Shown: positions 26,819 through 35,485, numbered from the stretch's first letter. The stretch is 49,042 nt of DNA from M55B129 sp964506505 (GCA_964506505.1 CAZDKY010000027.1:1-49042); one strand, 5' to 3'. Notes: generated by a model not told the origin, from the sequence alone. Numbers and translations: made by a program.

Positions 26819-26854
26819 ATCACAGCTTCTTCGTTTATAACTGTGATCTTTTTT
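26819..26854 (+). terminator. Terminator-like hairpin in the livK-uspA gap
   Basis: ATCACAG pairs with CTGTGAT (26841-26847) across a 15-base loop and is followed by CTTTTTTG on the plus strand. No plus-strand gene precedes it, so it may end an uncharacterised short transcript. Confidence 0.5.
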
Positions 26855-26961
26855 GCATTTTAAAATATTCTGACTTTTTACTCGATACTTATAAAATTAC
26901 CATAATTTATGCTCTATTGGGGACTGACAACAATTTTCACGGAGAATTGCGACTCCCGCAT

Positions 26962-26989
26962 TTAACGAACAACCGCTTTATGCTAAAAT
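26962..26989 (+). promoter_or_regulatory. Probable promoter of the universal stress protein gene
   Basis: TTAACG (26962-26967) and TAAAAT (26984-26989) are 16 bases apart, about 85 bases before the start codon. Each box is one or two bases from consensus. Confidence 0.45.
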
Positions 26990-27074
26990 AAAATAAACTG
27001 ACTGATTAAATTCAGAACATCTCTTCTTTCTTTAATCCAGCAGTTGATCCTAATTGAATTAATGAGGGACAGCA

Positions 27075-27539
27075 ATGAAAATACTGGTATGCACAGACGG
27101 TTCAGAGCAAAGCCATAAAGCACTCGCTAAGGCGGCTATTCTCGCTGAAGAATGTAGAACAAAAGAGGTGGCTTTGATTCATGTTTATGAAGGCAAACTG
27201 GCTCCCCGTTATCTTTCAGCCTGGGGTGGTAAAACTGGCACGGCTACGGAAGATGATATAGCTTACCTGAATATAAGATATCGAAAAGAAAAGGAAAAGG
27301 GCGAAAAAATATTGCAGGCAGCAGTTGAATTCTTTCAGGACAGAGGTATAGCAACAAAAGCTATCATGGAAGAAGGACAACCATCCCTGGCTATTAACAA
27401 AATCGCTTCCGAAGAAAAATATGACACTATTGTTATCGGCAGCAGAGGTCTCAGTGGCCTAAAAAAATTATTCCTGGGCAGTGTCAGCACATCCGTTCTT
27501 CAAGAAGCAAAAGACTGCATCGTGGTTGTAGTCAAGTAG
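27075..27539 (+). CDS. Universal stress protein, UspA family
   Basis: The 154-residue protein has a single Usp domain: N-terminal KILVCTDGSEQSHKAL, a central variable part, and the ATP-binding tail GSRGLSGLKKLFLGSVS of ATP-binding Usp proteins. Members help cells survive starvation and stress; the partner is unknown. GAGGGA lies 7 bases before the ATG. A trmO-like gene follows after 31 bases. Confidence 0.93.
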   Translation: MKILVCTDGSEQSHKALAKAAILAEECRTKEVALIHVYEGKLAPRYLSAWGGKTGTATEDDIAYLNIRYRKEKEKGEKILQAAVEFFQDRGIATKAIMEEGQPSLAINKIASEEKYDTIVIGSRGLSGLKKLFLGSVSTSVLQEAKDCIVVVVK

Positions 27540-27570
27540 GAAGTCGAAAAAAGAAAGGAGAAAGGCCGGA

Positions 27571-28110
27571 TTGGATAGTGGGAATAGGGCAATACAGAGA
27601 TCCGAATTAAAACTAACTACTGTAGGTATCGTAAAAAACGATCAAAAAGAACCGGTGCTGGTCGCTGAATCAGGTGGTTTGAAATGGCAGACCGGAAATA
27701 ATAACCATGCCCTGCGCGACACGCTATCCAAACTGGTCATTGATCCAGAATATAATGATTGTCTTGACGGCATAGAAGGGTTTTCCCATCTCCTGGTTCT
27801 TTACTGGGCTCACCTGGTCAATCATGATGGACGTTCATTGATCAAAGTACACCCCATGGGACGAAAAGATTTGCCCCTTACAGGTTTATTTGCAACCTGC
27901 AGCCCGGCCAGACCCAATCCTATATGCGCCATTGTGGTTCGCCTGGTGGATCGTAAAAAAAATATCCTTAACGTGCAGGGGCTCGATGCTGTAGACGGCA
28001 GCCCAATCCTGGATCTAAAACCTTACAACCCCGGTTATTATCCGGCAGACGAGATTAGGGTAGCCGACTGGATGGAACAGATTTATCGCGAGAGAAAAGA
28101 AGAAATATAG
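27571..28110 (+). CDS. trmO: TrmO-like tRNA m6t6A37 methyltransferase
   Basis: The 179-residue protein belongs to the TsaA/TrmO family, which methylates N6-threonylcarbamoyladenosine at position 37 of tRNA-Thr. The blocks TTVGIVKND, LDGIEGFSHLLVLYWAH, VHPMGRKDLPLTGLFATCSPARPNPI and VQGLDAVDGSPILDLKPY are diagnostic. The TTG start follows AAAGGAG by 10 bases. It is shorter than E. coli TrmO and lacks the C-terminal extension, as is common in Firmicutes. It is co-directional with the uspA- and iscU-like genes. Confidence 0.85.
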   Translation: MDSGNRAIQRSELKLTTVGIVKNDQKEPVLVAESGGLKWQTGNNNHALRDTLSKLVIDPEYNDCLDGIEGFSHLLVLYWAHLVNHDGRSLIKVHPMGRKDLPLTGLFATCSPARPNPICAIVVRLVDRKKNILNVQGLDAVDGSPILDLKPYNPGYYPADEIRVADWMEQIYRERKEEI

Positions 28111-28186
28111 TAAGCATTTTTATTTATATGGAAACCGCTGGTATAATTCATTGCCTATTGTGATCTCTGATTCAGGGGGAATGTAA

Positions 28187-28675
28187 ATGGATCTCAAAAA
28201 AGATAAAACAGATGAAATCAAAGATGAAACCACTGAAGCAAAAAAGATCCTGGCTAAAAATGAACTGGTTAAAAGCGGCTATTCAGAAATCGTGATCGAT
28301 CACTGGTTAAATCCAAGGAATTTGGGCAAGATACAAAACTATAACGGTTATTCAGGCAAAATCAGCAGTTCCTGTGGGGACTCAATGTGGGTATGGCTGA
28401 AAATCGAGAACGGTACTGTTAAAAATGCCACCTTCTTAAGTGATATCTGTATTGGTGCTGTTTCTGCCGGCAGTATGATGACGGAAATGATAAAAGGAAA
28501 AGAAATTAGTAAAATCCTGACAATTTCAGACCATGATATTTTAAGAGAGCTCGGCGGTTTGCCGGCCCAATATGAGCACTGCGCTGGGCTGGCTCAGAAA
28601 ACTTTAAAGTTTGCCATCGCCGATTACAACGCCTACAAAGCCGCCCCCTGGAAGAAGTTGTACGAACAGAAATAA
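28187..28675 (+). CDS. Iron-sulfur cluster scaffold, IscU/NifU N-terminal type
   Basis: The 162-residue protein has the three scaffold cysteines, C63 (in SCGDSMW with the conserved Asp65), C88 (DICIGAVSAGSM) and C132 (HCAGLA). It should assemble and hand on Fe-S clusters. A charged N-terminal extension of about 30 residues precedes the usual start and is unusual. No cysteine desulfurase or regulator gene is next to it, so it is a standalone scaffold. The ATG follows AGGGGGAATGTAA. A 35-residue membrane peptide follows. Confidence 0.88.
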   Translation: MDLKKDKTDEIKDETTEAKKILAKNELVKSGYSEIVIDHWLNPRNLGKIQNYNGYSGKISSSCGDSMWVWLKIENGTVKNATFLSDICIGAVSAGSMMTEMIKGKEISKILTISDHDILRELGGLPAQYEHCAGLAQKTLKFAIADYNAYKAAPWKKLYEQK

Positions 28676-28736
28676 TAAATGATAACATGGCCGGTTCTAT
28701 GAGGATCGATTTAACTTTAGAAGGAGGATTTTTATT

Positions 28737-28844
28737 GTGGCCCGTCATGCTAAAAATAACAAAATAAGCAGCAAAACACCCTGGGTTGTGCTGGTTCTGC
28801 TCTGCCTGGCCGCTTTCATAGCAGGGTATGTATTATCCAACTGA
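28737..28844 (+). CDS. 35-residue single-span membrane peptide
   Basis: GTG at 28737 has AAGGAGG 9 bases upstream and opens a 35-codon frame ending in TGA at 28842-28844. The peptide is basic at the start (MARHAKNNKISSKTP) and has one hydrophobic stretch (WVVLVLLCLAAFIAGYVL). It lies 61 bases after the scaffold gene and just before a strong terminator, so it would be the last gene of the unit. The function is unknown; the good start site and helix are the evidence. Confidence 0.65.
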   Translation: MARHAKNNKISSKTPWVVLVLLCLAAFIAGYVLSN

Positions 28845-28864
28845 GGTAATTATCTGCAAAGGGA

Positions 28865-28898
28865 AAAAGGGAACGGCTTGCCGCCGGCCCCTTTTTTT
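28865..28898. terminator. Bidirectional terminator
   Basis: An imperfect hairpin (AAAAAGGG and CCCCTTTTT around an inner CGGC/GCCG) is followed by T on the plus strand and preceded by A that read as T on the minus strand. It ends the plus-strand uspA unit and the minus-strand radical SAM gene. Confidence 0.78.
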
Positions 28899-28940
28899 AT
28901 CAAGAAGATTTAATTTCAACATTAAAGGCCTTCCCAAAAT

Positions 28941-30719
28941 TTACCTGCGGTTGAACAAGAGCTCAACATGGGGCATTTTAAATTTATCTTTAATATTCAC
29001 CGGTATAAATTTTCGGGCCTGATTTTCGGCCGCTATAACTATCTGCATGCGACGAGCTTTATCTCCAAGCTTTTCCATATGTTTCCAAAACATATCGGCT
29101 GTGTTCTCTGAAGCGAACCGCAAGCCTTCCATGTTTACTACCAGTTCACTGTAATGTCTGGGTAGATTTTTTTTCAGGCTGCGCTTCAGTTCTTTCAAGT
29201 GCAGGCTACCAGCCAGGCCGCGCAGTTTCAGGTATATAACTCCTTTTTGTTCCACCAGGGAAATACGCAATGGCAAAAGCTTTTCCCCAATTTTATTTTG
29301 TTCGGTTTGCGGAGCTTTCAACAGGCGATAGAAAAGCGTTTCCGAACGGGGCTCAGTTCCCTGGAGCCGCTCCAGAAGACGATTGTACCAGCGGTTGCGG
29401 AAATCAAAATGTCTGGTCAATCCCCAGCCGATCCCTCGATACAAAGCAGATGCCCATCCCGTGCGGCCGACATTTTGGAAAATGTAGCGCAGGGAATAAA
29501 ATTTCTTCATCGCTTTTATGGTTTCCAACTGCAATTCCAGAGGAGAAATAAGTGTCGGCCTGTAGACAGCATGGTGACCGTCATATAGAGACCAGTCTCC
29601 GGTGAGAATCCTCTCTTCTTCTTCCAGCTTCTTATAGAAAGGAGTGCCCGGAAGAGGAGTAAGGATCATAAATTGGATACTATCGATACGTGCCTTCAAG
29701 GCATAATTTGCTGTTTCCCTGATCGTATCAACTGTATCGCCATCCCCTCCGAAGACAAACATTCCATGGATCCTGATCCCGTAAGCATGAAAACGATTAA
29801 TGGCCCATTCAATATCATCCACCGTCTGCTGCTTGTTATAACCTTTTAAGGTTTCCGGGTTGATCGACTCAAAGCCAATGTAGACAATTCCACATCCGGA
29901 ACGTTTCATCAGATCAAGCAGTTCTTCATCCTGAGCCGCATCAGCACGGACCTGGGCTCCCCAGGTCTTAAGTTTGATCCCACGGTCGATAATTCCTCTC
30001 AACAATTCTTTGCTACGTTTTGTATCGGCAGTGAAATTATCGTCACAGAAAAATATCGGTTCGCCCGAATAACGGGCAAGCTCTGTCAAAACACTCTCCG
30101 TGGATCTAAAACGGTAGCGCCGGCCAAACATCTGGGTCACACAACAGAATGTACAGTTAAAGGGGCACCCCCGGGAAGTCATAACCGGGATGCTGCGCAG
30201 GGAAGAAAAACAGTTCAAAAGCGACAGGTCTGGTATTGGTAGACTGTCCATATTCACTGCTTCATTTGACGGCGGATTGTAAACCGGGCTGCCGTTCTCC
30301 CAGTAAGCCACTCCAGGGATATCAACCGGCAGAGAGCCCTCTTCGATAGAGCGGACCAGAGGAAGAAAACTATACTCGGCTTCGGCCATAACCACATAAT
30401 CAGCAAAGTGGATGGATTCTTCAGGTTCAAAAGTAGCATGGATACCCCCGATTATAACGGGAATCCCTTTTGTTTGAAGCACACCGGCGATACGATAAGC
30501 TTCCCGGCAGGTAGCCGTGGTGGTGGAAATACCGACCAGGTCGGCATCAAATATTTCCGCCCAGGGCAATGCCTCTCCCGTCCCCAGGTAAATTTTAACC
30601 TGGTATCCTGCATCCTTAAGCTGGGTCCCCAGGATGGGCAATCCTAAACGCGGCATCTTGACATGTTTATACACATGGTCTTCTTTCGACTGCGGCTCAA
30701 TTAAAACTATCTTTTTCAA
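28941..30719 (-). CDS. B12-binding radical SAM protein with a STAS-like C-terminal domain
   Basis: The 592-residue protein has a cobalamin-binding fold at residues about 1-140, the radical SAM cluster motif C185-x3-C189-x2-C192 in the SRGCPFNCTFCCV block, and a SAM barrel to about residue 400, similar to BchE/hopanoid-type B12 radical SAM enzymes. After a linker, residues about 505-592 do not look like a standard SPASM or radical SAM tail. They look like a beta-alpha fold similar to STAS/anti-anti-sigma domains (LVVNMEGLRFASENTADMFWKHM). The reaction and substrate are unknown; such proteins often methylate or rearrange lipids or peptides. It stands alone, with the terminator at 28865 below and a poor-coding gap above. 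Confidence 0.85.
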   Translation of the reverse strand: MKKIVLIEPQSKEDHVYKHVKMPRLGLPILGTQLKDAGYQVKIYLGTGEALPWAEIFDADLVGISTTTATCREAYRIAGVLQTKGIPVIIGGIHATFEPEESIHFADYVVMAEAEYSFLPLVRSIEEGSLPVDIPGVAYWENGSPVYNPPSNEAVNMDSLPIPDLSLLNCFSSLRSIPVMTSRGCPFNCTFCCVTQMFGRRYRFRSTESVLTELARYSGEPIFFCDDNFTADTKRSKELLRGIIDRGIKLKTWGAQVRADAAQDEELLDLMKRSGCGIVYIGFESINPETLKGYNKQQTVDDIEWAINRFHAYGIRIHGMFVFGGDGDTVDTIRETANYALKARIDSIQFMILTPLPGTPFYKKLEEEERILTGDWSLYDGHHAVYRPTLISPLELQLETIKAMKKFYSLRYIFQNVGRTGWASALYRGIGWGLTRHFDFRNRWYNRLLERLQGTEPRSETLFYRLLKAPQTEQNKIGEKLLPLRISLVEQKGVIYLKLRGLAGSLHLKELKRSLKKNLPRHYSELVVNMEGLRFASENTADMFWKHMEKLGDKARRMQIVIAAENQARKFIPVNIKDKFKMPHVELLFNRR

Positions 30720-31049
30720 TATTCAAACTCCTTCCCTATTAAAACAGGTTTTTTATCCTCGCAAATCCCAGAGAGCGGGATTGAATAATTTTATATTTCA
30801 ATCTTTCTTTCAAAGTTAACTTTACTGGCTACCTGGAAAGAATGATGGTTGAAGTAAGGATGATCGGTCTTGTGATAATTGGTGTATGGGAAAAGCGGCC
30901 TTTTGCCTGCGCTCATCCTGAAGAGCGCAAAGACTTTACTTGATGGAACAAATACCTTATGGGTACCTGGAGTCAGCCTCCTCGTTTACCCTGTTTGTCC
31001 ACCCGGGTAAACTGATCTTTCGTAATCGGTCAGACAACCAGCCAGCTAA
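30720..31049. other. Gap upstream of the radical SAM gene; two hairpins
   Basis: No gene was recognised. TGCGCTC (30908-30914) pairs with GAGCGCA (30923-30929), and GTTTACCC (30984-30991) pairs with GGGTAAAC (31005-31012). The second could end the broken gene at 31050-31235. A promoter for the radical SAM gene is not obvious. Confidence 0.45.
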
Positions 31050-31235
31050 TTATAACCCAAAAGTGGGCACAATCCGTTGGGCCAAAACTGCCAGATGAGC
31101 CAGCATACCAAAATACTTTTCATCTTGAGCCAATATGGTATCGCCGTTTATAGGGGATCCTCCTTCGACCAGTTGATCTTCATCAAGGGAAGATCCTGTG
31201 ATATATATGATAAGCAATCGGAGTTCAAATATCAA
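31050..31235 (-). pseudogene. Broken small membrane-protein gene, DUF4870-like remnant
   Basis: The minus-strand frame encodes 61 residues whose last part, DEKYFGMLAHLAVLAQRIVPTFGL, resembles the start of DUF4870/Tic20-like proteins. The frame stops where the membrane helices should continue. In another frame just past the stop, WVIISWLVV follows, which suggests a frameshift. No well-placed ribosome binding site is seen. Confidence 0.4.
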
Positions 31236-31258
31236 GGGGCGTTCTTAAAAGAAAAATG

Positions 31259-32137
31259 TTATTCAAAATTCTGGGGCTTCTCCTGCAGAAATTCCTGCAG
31301 GATCTTTCCCGAATCCTTCCACTGCACAGCCGCCTCCCGGCCAATATAGCGGTAGTGCCATGGCTCAAATATATAACCGGTTGTGGCCTCACCGCCTCGC
31401 GGGTAACTAAGAGCAAATCCATAGTAATGCGCATGATCAACAAGCCAGCGTCCCTGATCCGTATCGGCAAATTCCGCTTTCAGGTCAACCGTTGTTCCTC
31501 CAAAATCAACCGCCGTTCCCAACTGATGTTCCGACTGTCCCGGCCTGGCGCTGAAGCGATTGGCCGCATTTACACCATACTTATCGGCATAAGACTGAAA
31601 AAGTCCTTCCTGGTAACTAAAGCTGCGGTAAGCAGAAATGATATGCAGGATTACTCCCTCCTGTTCGGCAGCGCTCCATAGCTCTTCCAAATTTTCCATA
31701 GCCTCCTGCCGCAGCTGCATAGGCCGGGAACGATGCATATAATCCGGGACAGGCACCAGATCAACAGGTTCGTAGTCACTCCTGAGAGTGGTATCCTTGG
31801 TAACCAGGGCCAGAAGATAATCGCCATCAGCTACAACTTGTAATCCATCTTTTTCAGCATCTTCTCCAACCACCATGCTGCTTTCTTCAGGCGACTCCTC
31901 GCCATTATCTTCGGAAGATGCCTCTTCGTTCTCCCCTGTTTCAACTGAAGGGAAACCGCTTTCTTCAGTCAAGGACTCCTCTTCTGCTGTCTGGTTTATT
32001 AATTCATCCTTTTCTTCCTCTACTCCACTGTATTGATCCTCCGCATAAAACAGATCAAAGACCATGTAAGTCAGAAGACCCAGGACTATCAACGCAGCAA
32101 CAACAGAAAATATTATACCGCATTTCCGCAAAACCAT
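31259..32137 (-). CDS. D-alanyl-D-alanine carboxypeptidase, VanY/M15B family
   Basis: This membrane-anchored peptidase should cut D-Ala from peptidoglycan peptides outside the cell. One membrane helix lies near residues 8-28, then an acidic linker rich in Glu/Ser, then the M15B domain with the zinc-site motif SEHQLGTAVDF and the EPWHYRY motif. The ATG at 32137 with AAGGA 10 bases upstream gives 292 residues. An ATG at 32194 is in frame, but it overlaps a TATAAT promoter-like box (32193-32198) and has no site, so I reject it. It stands alone, with the DUF4282 gene and its terminator upstream. Confidence 0.88.
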   Translation of the reverse strand: MVLRKCGIIFSVVAALIVLGLLTYMVFDLFYAEDQYSGVEEEKDELINQTAEEESLTEESGFPSVETGENEEASSEDNGEESPEESSMVVGEDAEKDGLQVVADGDYLLALVTKDTTLRSDYEPVDLVPVPDYMHRSRPMQLRQEAMENLEELWSAAEQEGVILHIISAYRSFSYQEGLFQSYADKYGVNAANRFSARPGQSEHQLGTAVDFGGTTVDLKAEFADTDQGRWLVDHAHYYGFALSYPRGGEATTGYIFEPWHYRYIGREAAVQWKDSGKILQEFLQEKPQNFE

Positions 32138-32278
32138 TGGATACCAATCCTTCTTCCGGACACCAGGGAATCCGGTTACTGTTATCTTAATCATTATACA
32201 CCGTTTTCAGTGACCTTATCCACACTGATAGGGAACTGCAGGGCAGTGAAATATATTAAAGACCTGAAATTGGGAAGG

Positions 32279-32316
32279 AAAACTGCCGGGTCTGATATGA
32301 CAGATCCGGCAGTTTT
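32279..32316 (-). terminator. Terminator after the DUF4282 gene
   Basis: AAAACTGCCGG pairs with CCGGCAGTTTT (32306-32316), 11 bp perfect, with further pairing in the loop. It lies 58 bases after the stop of the DUF4282 gene on the minus strand. Confidence 0.75.
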
Positions 32317-32373
32317 AAACATTCCTGAACCCTTTTATAATTGCTGAAAATCCGGCTTTCAGTAATAAAAAAC

Positions 32374-32700
32374 TTAACTGACCGGCGGGGCCGGCGGAGT
32401 ATTAGGATTATTTTCTTTCGATTCACTGATGGTTTTTATATTTTCATAAATCTTAAAGAGAATAATGATTATTTCCATATATACCCTAAAAACAATAACC
32501 ATGAGCAAAAAAACAATGGGAGATAAAATCAAAAACAGGATACCCATGACAACATCGGAAGCAAATCCGCTGATGATAAAACCAAGCGCACTGATACCGG
32601 ATCCGATCACCCCGATGATAAATAAAATACTGATTATTTTAGGGGTAATGAACTCGGTAAAGCTGAAATCAAACAATGAGCTGAAAAACCCTTTTTGCAT
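32374..32700 (-). CDS. DUF4282-like small membrane protein
   Basis: The 108-residue protein has two or three hydrophobic helices (about residues 18-45 and 50-85) after a short MQKGFFSSLFDFSFTEFIT start, and a polar Pro-rich tail. The layout fits DUF4282 proteins; no function is known. GGAGGT lies 7 bases before the ATG at 32700; an ATG 15 bases earlier overlaps that site. It is downstream of transketolase by 85 bases. Confidence 0.7.
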   Translation of the reverse strand: MQKGFFSSLFDFSFTEFITPKIISILFIIGVIGSGISALGFIISGFASDVVMGILFLILSPIVFLLMVIVFRVYMEIIIILFKIYENIKTISESKENNPNTPPAPPVS

Positions 32701-32785
32701 TGGTAACACCTCCATTTTTTATTATGGCCAAATCTTATCAGGAAACAGTGCATCACGCAAGCAAAAGGAATCTACGCCTGAAATA

Positions 32786-34777
32786 TTATTGGAGGGAAAG
32801 CATGCTTTCCGCCTCCGATAAAACAGCATCCGTGCTGATGCCCCGTTTTTCCATCACCACTCTTCCGGGAGCAGATGCTCCAAATGAATTGACCCCAATT
32901 ACTCTATCCTGAGTCCGGATCAATCCATCAGGACACTGGTAAAGGGATGCCTCAACAATTAATCTTGGAATATCACCGGGAAGCACCTCCAGGCGGTACG
33001 ATTCCTCCTGTTCATGAAAGAGCTCCCGACAAACCATACTGACCACCCGAACTGAAAAACCCTTTTCCTGCAATATTTTCTGGGTCTGCAAAGCCAGATC
33101 GAGTTCAGAACCGCCGGCAACCAGGATTAGTGAAAGAGGTTTTGCATTTTCCCGGCTGGCAATATAACCACCCTTAAGAACCCCTTCGCCGGTCTGGGTA
33201 AGTAAAGGCAGTTTTTGACGTGATAATACCAGTGCCGAAGGCCCGCTGTTTCGCTGGAGAATATGCAACCAGGAAAAAGCTGTTTCCATACCATCAGCCG
33301 GCCGCAACACATGGAGGTTGGGAATGGAACGAAGGTTGGTCAAATGTTCCACCGGCTGGTGGGTAGGGCCGTCCTCACCGACAGCGATACTGTCGTGGGT
33401 AAAAATATAGGTAACCGGCAGACCCATCATCGCTGCCAGGCGAACCGCCGGCTTCATGTAGTCGAAAAAGACCAAAAAGGTTGAGCCAAAAGGTCTGAGC
33501 CCTCCGTGCAGAGCAATCCCGGACAATATTGCCCCCATGGCATGCTCCCTCACTCCAAAATGAACATTGCTGCCTGCAGGATTGTCTGCCTGAAAATCCC
33601 CCATACCTTTCAGGTAAGTTTTTGTGGAAGCGTTAAGATCGGCTGAGCCGCCGAAAAGGTTGGGCAGGTACTCGGCCAGTGCCTGCATAACCGAACCGGA
33701 AGCAGAACGGGTAGCCACTGCTTTATCCCCGAAATCCCTCAGCCTCCGGTCGGAAAACAATTCACCTGGTATCCTGCCTGAAAACCAGTCCTGCCATCGG
33801 TCAGCCAGCTCGGGATATTCGATGCTGTAATCTTTAAGCAGGGCATCCCATTCTTCCTTTTTCGCCTGCCACACTTTACGCAGGCTGGAAAAGTATTCAT
33901 AGATTTCCGGAGGAACATAAAATACCGGTTCTAAAGGCCAGCCAAGATTTTTCTTGGCCCTGGCCACCTCTTCCGCACCGAGAGGAGCACCGTGGACATC
34001 GGGCAGGCCCTGTTTGTTCGGCGCACCATAGCCAATGGCCGTGCGAACAATGATCAGCGTCGGCCGGTTCAGTTCCTGCCTTGCTTCACTGATTGCTTCT
34101 TCGACCAGTTCAACCCGGTTTCCCTCCGCCACTTTCAAGACCTGCCAGCCGTAAGCTTCAAAACGCTTTTCCGTGTCTTCAGAAAAGGTGATATCTGTAG
34201 CTCCATCAATAGTAATCTTGTTGTCATCATACAGGCAGATCAGCTTGCCCAGCTTTAGATGACCGGCAAGAGAAGCTGCTTCTGACGTAATGCCCTCCAT
34301 CATACAGCCGTCACCGGCATAAGTATAAGTATAATGATCTATCAGGGGGAACCCTGGCCGGTTGAACTCAGCTGCCAGGCGTCTCTCGGCAATGGCCATA
34401 CCGACGGCATTGGCAAAACCCTGCCCCAGGGGGCCGGTGGTAGTTTCAACGCCCGGCGTATGCCCGTATTCAGGATGGCCCGGCGTTTTACTGCCCCACT
34501 GGCGGAAATTTTTGATCTCTCCAAGGGACAGATCATAACCCGAAAGATAAAGCAGAGCATAAAGTAGCATCGATCCGTGACCGGCCGAAAGAACAAAACG
34601 ATCGCGATCTATCCAGTGGGGACTATCGGGACTATGCTTCAGAAAACGGGCCCAGAGAGTATAGGCCATGGCCGCACCACCCATGGGTAAACCGGGGTGG
34701 CCGGACTTAGCTTTTTCTACAGCATCAACTGCCAGGAAACGGATTGCATTAACTGCCAGATCATCTATTTTGGGCAA
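32786..34777 (-). CDS. tkt: Transketolase
   Basis: The 663-residue enzyme moves two-carbon units between sugar phosphates in the pentose phosphate pathway, using thiamine diphosphate. Diagnostic blocks are KAKSGHPGLPMGGAAMAY, GPLGQGFANAVGMAIAE, the cofactor motif GDGCMMEGITSEAASLAG, IFTHDSIAVGEDGPTHQPVE and the C-terminal VIGVNSFGASAPG. It is full length. The TTG start follows GGAG by 10 bases. The upstream lipoprotein gene ends 24 bases before it. Confidence 0.96.
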   Translation of the reverse strand: MPKIDDLAVNAIRFLAVDAVEKAKSGHPGLPMGGAAMAYTLWARFLKHSPDSPHWIDRDRFVLSAGHGSMLLYALLYLSGYDLSLGEIKNFRQWGSKTPGHPEYGHTPGVETTTGPLGQGFANAVGMAIAERRLAAEFNRPGFPLIDHYTYTYAGDGCMMEGITSEAASLAGHLKLGKLICLYDDNKITIDGATDITFSEDTEKRFEAYGWQVLKVAEGNRVELVEEAISEARQELNRPTLIIVRTAIGYGAPNKQGLPDVHGAPLGAEEVARAKKNLGWPLEPVFYVPPEIYEYFSSLRKVWQAKKEEWDALLKDYSIEYPELADRWQDWFSGRIPGELFSDRRLRDFGDKAVATRSASGSVMQALAEYLPNLFGGSADLNASTKTYLKGMGDFQADNPAGSNVHFGVREHAMGAILSGIALHGGLRPFGSTFLVFFDYMKPAVRLAAMMGLPVTYIFTHDSIAVGEDGPTHQPVEHLTNLRSIPNLHVLRPADGMETAFSWLHILQRNSGPSALVLSRQKLPLLTQTGEGVLKGGYIASRENAKPLSLILVAGGSELDLALQTQKILQEKGFSVRVVSMVCRELFHEQEESYRLEVLPGDIPRLIVEASLYQCPDGLIRTQDRVIGVNSFGASAPGRVVMEKRGISTDAVLSEAESMLSLQ

Positions 34778-34801
34778 ACCGAAAACACTCCAATCTTTTA
34801 T

Positions 34802-35485
34802 TTATTGGTTACCTGATGCAATCATTGTTATATCGAGAGCCACGTAATCAATAGGTTCCGTTGAAAATTCGCCTTCCATATTTTCCCCAAGCAATATTTT
34901 TTCGATCCTTACTGCAAAACCTTCCTGCTCGTCGTATAAATCAAGAGAAAACTCCTGCAGCCCTTCATCATCCTGCTCTACCTGTAAATTTTCGATCATA
35001 AAATCAAAAGTTACCGCAAAAACCCATTCGTTCTGTTCATAATATTCAACATCAAAAGAGAGATCCACCCATTCGAGAGCAAAAACATCTGAGTCTTCGA
35101 CCAACCAGATCACCCGGCCGCTGTACTCTGTCCCCACAGGAAATTCAGCAATAAAACCCAGGTCCGATTCGAAAAGATCCGGCCCCAGGATTGCCTCTCC
35201 ACTGGATAGAAGCAGATTGCCATGGCTTAACCATGGCCAGTAATAATCTACCGGGTTTTCTGTTTCTGCGGTGATCGATTCATCGCTGACGGGTTCTTCG
35301 GCCGGTCGGATTTCTTCTGTTTCGCCAGCTCGTTCTTCTTCAGTGGGCTGTTCCGTTCCCTGCTCGACGAAATTATTTTCTACCCCATCACCCGGTTCAG
35401 TAGCCGGTTGACAGCCAGGCAAACAAAATAATAAAAACATAATTGGAAAGATCAGGATGGCACAAGACCCTTTTCTTGAAAGCAT
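34802..35485 (-). CDS. Lipoprotein of unknown function
   Basis: I do not recognise this 227-residue protein. It has a lipoprotein signal ending in CLPGC (Cys25), a low-complexity linker rich in Glu/Thr/Pro (residues about 28-75), then a beta-rich domain (YYWPWLSHGNLLLS, EFPVGTEYSGRVIWLVEDSDV, VDYVALDITMIASGNQ-like end). It probably sits on the outside of the membrane. The ATG at 35485 has GGAGA 8 bases upstream; the longer frame to 35521 is less likely. It precedes tkt with no visible link. Confidence 0.65.
   Translation of the reverse strand: MLSRKGSCAILIFPIMFLLFCLPGCQPATEPGDGVENNFVEQGTEQPTEEERAGETEEIRPAEEPVSDESITAETENPVDYYWPWLSHGNLLLSSGEAILGPDLFESDLGFIAEFPVGTEYSGRVIWLVEDSDVFALEWVDLSFDVEYYEQNEWVFAVTFDFMIENLQVEQDDEGLQEFSLDLYDEQEGFAVRIEKILLGENMEGEFSTEPIDYVALDITMIASGNQ

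Larger units (their letters stand above)
26592..27074. other. Divergent intergenic region between livK and the stress-protein gene
   Basis: This 483-base gap holds the livK promoter and operator, a terminator-like hairpin at 26819-26854 and the promoter of the gene at 27075. No gene of recognisable family lies in it. An 11-codon frame from ATG 26771 ends just before the hairpin. Confidence 0.6.

Noticed and set aside
30890..30980. GEMM-like stretch with GAGCGCAAAGAC and a hairpin
   Set aside because: It shares the CAAAG core and a helix with c-di-GMP aptamers but lacks the GAAA tetraloop, the CUAAA receptor and a downstream plus-strand gene.
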